Positions 4,676 through 5,895 of a stretch of DNA of 5,895 nt are shown here, one piece after another. Both the position numbers and the translations under genes were made by a program. Every line of letters begins with the position of its first letter. The first letter of the stretch is position 1. Below the pieces are notes generated by a model, which searched no databases, was not told the DNA's origin, and worked only from the letters and a program-made list of their open reading frames with translations. Origin of the DNA: Epsilonproteobacteria bacterium 4484_65. GTDB taxonomy: Bacteria > Campylobacterota > Campylobacteria > Campylobacterales > Sulfurovaceae. The DNA lies in NCBI GenBank assembly GCA_002085305.1, contig NATJ01000107.1:1-5895 (forward strand), given 5' to 3'.

Positions 4676-5895
4676 ATGACTATCCGTAATAGACTCAAAC
4701 TGATCGGGCTGGTACCGATCGTACTTCTTGTATTATTATCAAGTTATTTCTTTATAACTTCATATATAAACTTTGAAAAAGCAAACGCATTAAAAACTTT
4801 ACTAAGCAACAATGCCAATCTTAGTAATTCGCTTACTCAAATTGGTAAAGAACGTGGCTTGTCCGCCCTTTACATGGGGAGTGATCAAAAAGCATTTTCC
4901 GACTCACTGATCAAACAGAGAAAAAATACAGATAAAGCCCTGCAGGAACTAAAAACAAATTTGGTGACTAAAGATACCAGTTATATCCCTCTTCTTCTTC
5001 AAATACTGGGTGAGAGTACACATCTAGACAGAAGTAAATATCAAACACTTTTAAGTAACATCGGAACACTTCCAAGCATTAGAAAAGGGGCAGATACACT
5101 TGATGCCGATTTCAAAAAAATATTTTTTGACGGATATACGAAAAAGATATCCAACCCAATTCTTGATAACCTTTTACAAGTTAACAACTTTGCACTTGAT
5201 ACAGAGATATCTTCCCTTGTATCAACACTCTCTCAACTCTATACGGTAAAAGAGAATGCTGGTTTAGAAAGAGGGTTTATCTCATATTATATGACAAAAA
5301 AAGCTTCTATGTCCTTTGATGAAATTGCACTTTGGGATGAGTTTAAGACAAAAGCAAATGTTTTTGATATCAAACAGGTTACCAACACAAATCTACGCCA
5401 ACAATTAGAGCAAATACTTACTAACCCTAAAGCACAAGAGATGCTTACTGAACTTGCAGAGACTTCATCTGCTATTCAAACTGATGTTGATAATGGTGAC
5501 TACGCAGAAGAAGCAATGGACTGGTTTGCACTTCAAACACAAAAGATATCACTCTTCTCCAAAGCTGAACTGCTTGTTTCAAATGCTTTATGGGAAAAAA
5601 GTGATGCCTTCCTCCAAAAACAACTTTTCCTTCTTGCTATTGCTACAGCTATCTGGTTGTTGAGTTTTATCTTGGCTTATTTAGGATACACAACTACACG
5701 AGATATTACGCGAAACATTAAAGAACTTGAAGATGTTCTGAATAAAGCCGTGGATGAGATGAAAAGCAGTGATCAGTACCTTAGTTCAGATACTGCACAT
5801 ATTGAAAATATTGAACTGGACACACATGAAGGAACAAAAGAAGCCTATAGGTTCCTTGAAACACTGGTGGACACAGCAAAAGAAGATAAATTAAC
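4676..5895 (+). CDS. Membrane receptor with NIT (nitrate/nitrite-sensing) type domain, partial
   Basis: The frame is open from the ATG to the window's right edge (406 codons plus two bases) with no stop. The N-terminus is basic (M-T-I-R-N-R-L-K), followed by transmembrane segment 1 (about 8-30), a mostly helical periplasmic domain (31-315) and transmembrane segment 2 (about 317-338). The periplasmic domain has the two hallmarks of the NIT family: K-E-R-G-L-S-A-L-Y-M-G-S (58-69) and K-E-N-A-G-L-E-R-G (192-200). Arg60 and Arg199 are likely anion-contact candidates by analogy with NasR. After TM2 comes a charged helical stretch (R-D-I-T-R-N-I-K-E-L-E, 342-352) with no clear HAMP proline. The output domain lies outside the window. 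A histidine kinase, often a hybrid one in this group, seems more likely than a chemoreceptor, given the Hpt-like neighbour and the linker, but this is inference. The gene starts 13 bases after the acidic protein's stop. Confidence 0.85.
   Translation, partial: MTIRNRLKLIGLVPIVLLVLLSSYFFITSYINFEKANALKTLLSNNANLSNSLTQIGKERGLSALYMGSDQKAFSDSLIKQRKNTDKALQELKTNLVTKDTSYIPLLLQILGESTHLDRSKYQTLLSNIGTLPSIRKGADTLDADFKKIFFDGYTKKISNPILDNLLQVNNFALDTEISSLVSTLSQLYTVKENAGLERGFISYYMTKKASMSFDEIALWDEFKTKANVFDIKQVTNTNLRQQLEQILTNPKAQEMLTELAETSSAIQTDVDNGDYAEEAMDWFALQTQKISLFSKAELLVSNALWEKSDAFLQKQLFLLAIATAIWLLSFILAYLGYTTTRDITRNIKELEDVLNKAVDEMKSSDQYLSSDTAHIENIELDTHEGTKEAYRFLETLVDTAKEDKL

Noticed and set aside
5454..5663. 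69-codon plus-strand ORF inside the receptor gene
   Set aside because: The receptor frame is continuous through this stretch with a coherent periplasmic helix and TM2, so this is an out-of-frame shadow.
1..5895. CRISPR array, tRNA or rRNA genes, insertion sequences, attachment sites
   Set aside because: No regularly spaced repeats, cloverleaf-like sequences, transposase coding or terminal inverted repeats were seen; the only clear direct repeat is the in-gene 117-bp duplication.

Overview
The window looks like a chromosomal piece of a Campylobacterota (epsilonproteobacterial) genome, most likely a free-living sulfur or hydrogen oxidiser of the Sulfurimonas/Sulfurovum type. The reasons are the AT-rich DNA, the protein styles (an epsilon-type UvrC and an epsilon-type DUF721/DciA-like protein) and the wealth of sensory signalling genes. 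This placement comes from recognising sequences, not from a search.

Left part (1-2476) is housekeeping. The minus strand carries the start of nadB (L-aspartate oxidase, cut by the window edge). Directly upstream of it is a tiny lipoprotein gene, easily missed, with a perfect lipobox and a C-G-x-K...P-x-Y-x-P motif like that of LptM. Divergent from these, on the plus strand, are a DUF721/DciA-like gene and uvrC. These two overlap by 13 bases and are probably one transcription unit. The two divergent 5' ends overlap each other, so the promoters must lie inside the opposing coding sequences.

Middle (2477-2785) is a 309-base AT-rich gap. Its second half contains a fold that closely matches the GEMM-I class of cyclic di-GMP riboswitch: a GNRA-capped hairpin, the GAC/A-rich junction, a receptor-containing second hairpin and the final GGUUACC. 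It sits about 80 bases upstream of the next gene.

Right part (2786-5895) is a signalling operon read from that leader. The first gene encodes a single-domain PAS protein that keeps the FAD-contact residues of the aerotaxis receptor Aer. The second encodes a very acidic 481-residue protein with an N-terminal PAS-like segment, a 39-residue tandem repeat and two degenerate Hpt-like helical segments. The third encodes a membrane receptor with a nitrate/nitrite-sensing (NIT) type periplasmic domain, cut by the right edge before its output domain. Gaps between the genes are only 13 to 17 bases and the second and third genes have good ribosome binding sites. The inferred picture is a redox- and nitrogen-oxide-responsive signalling module whose expression is gated by cyclic di-GMP.
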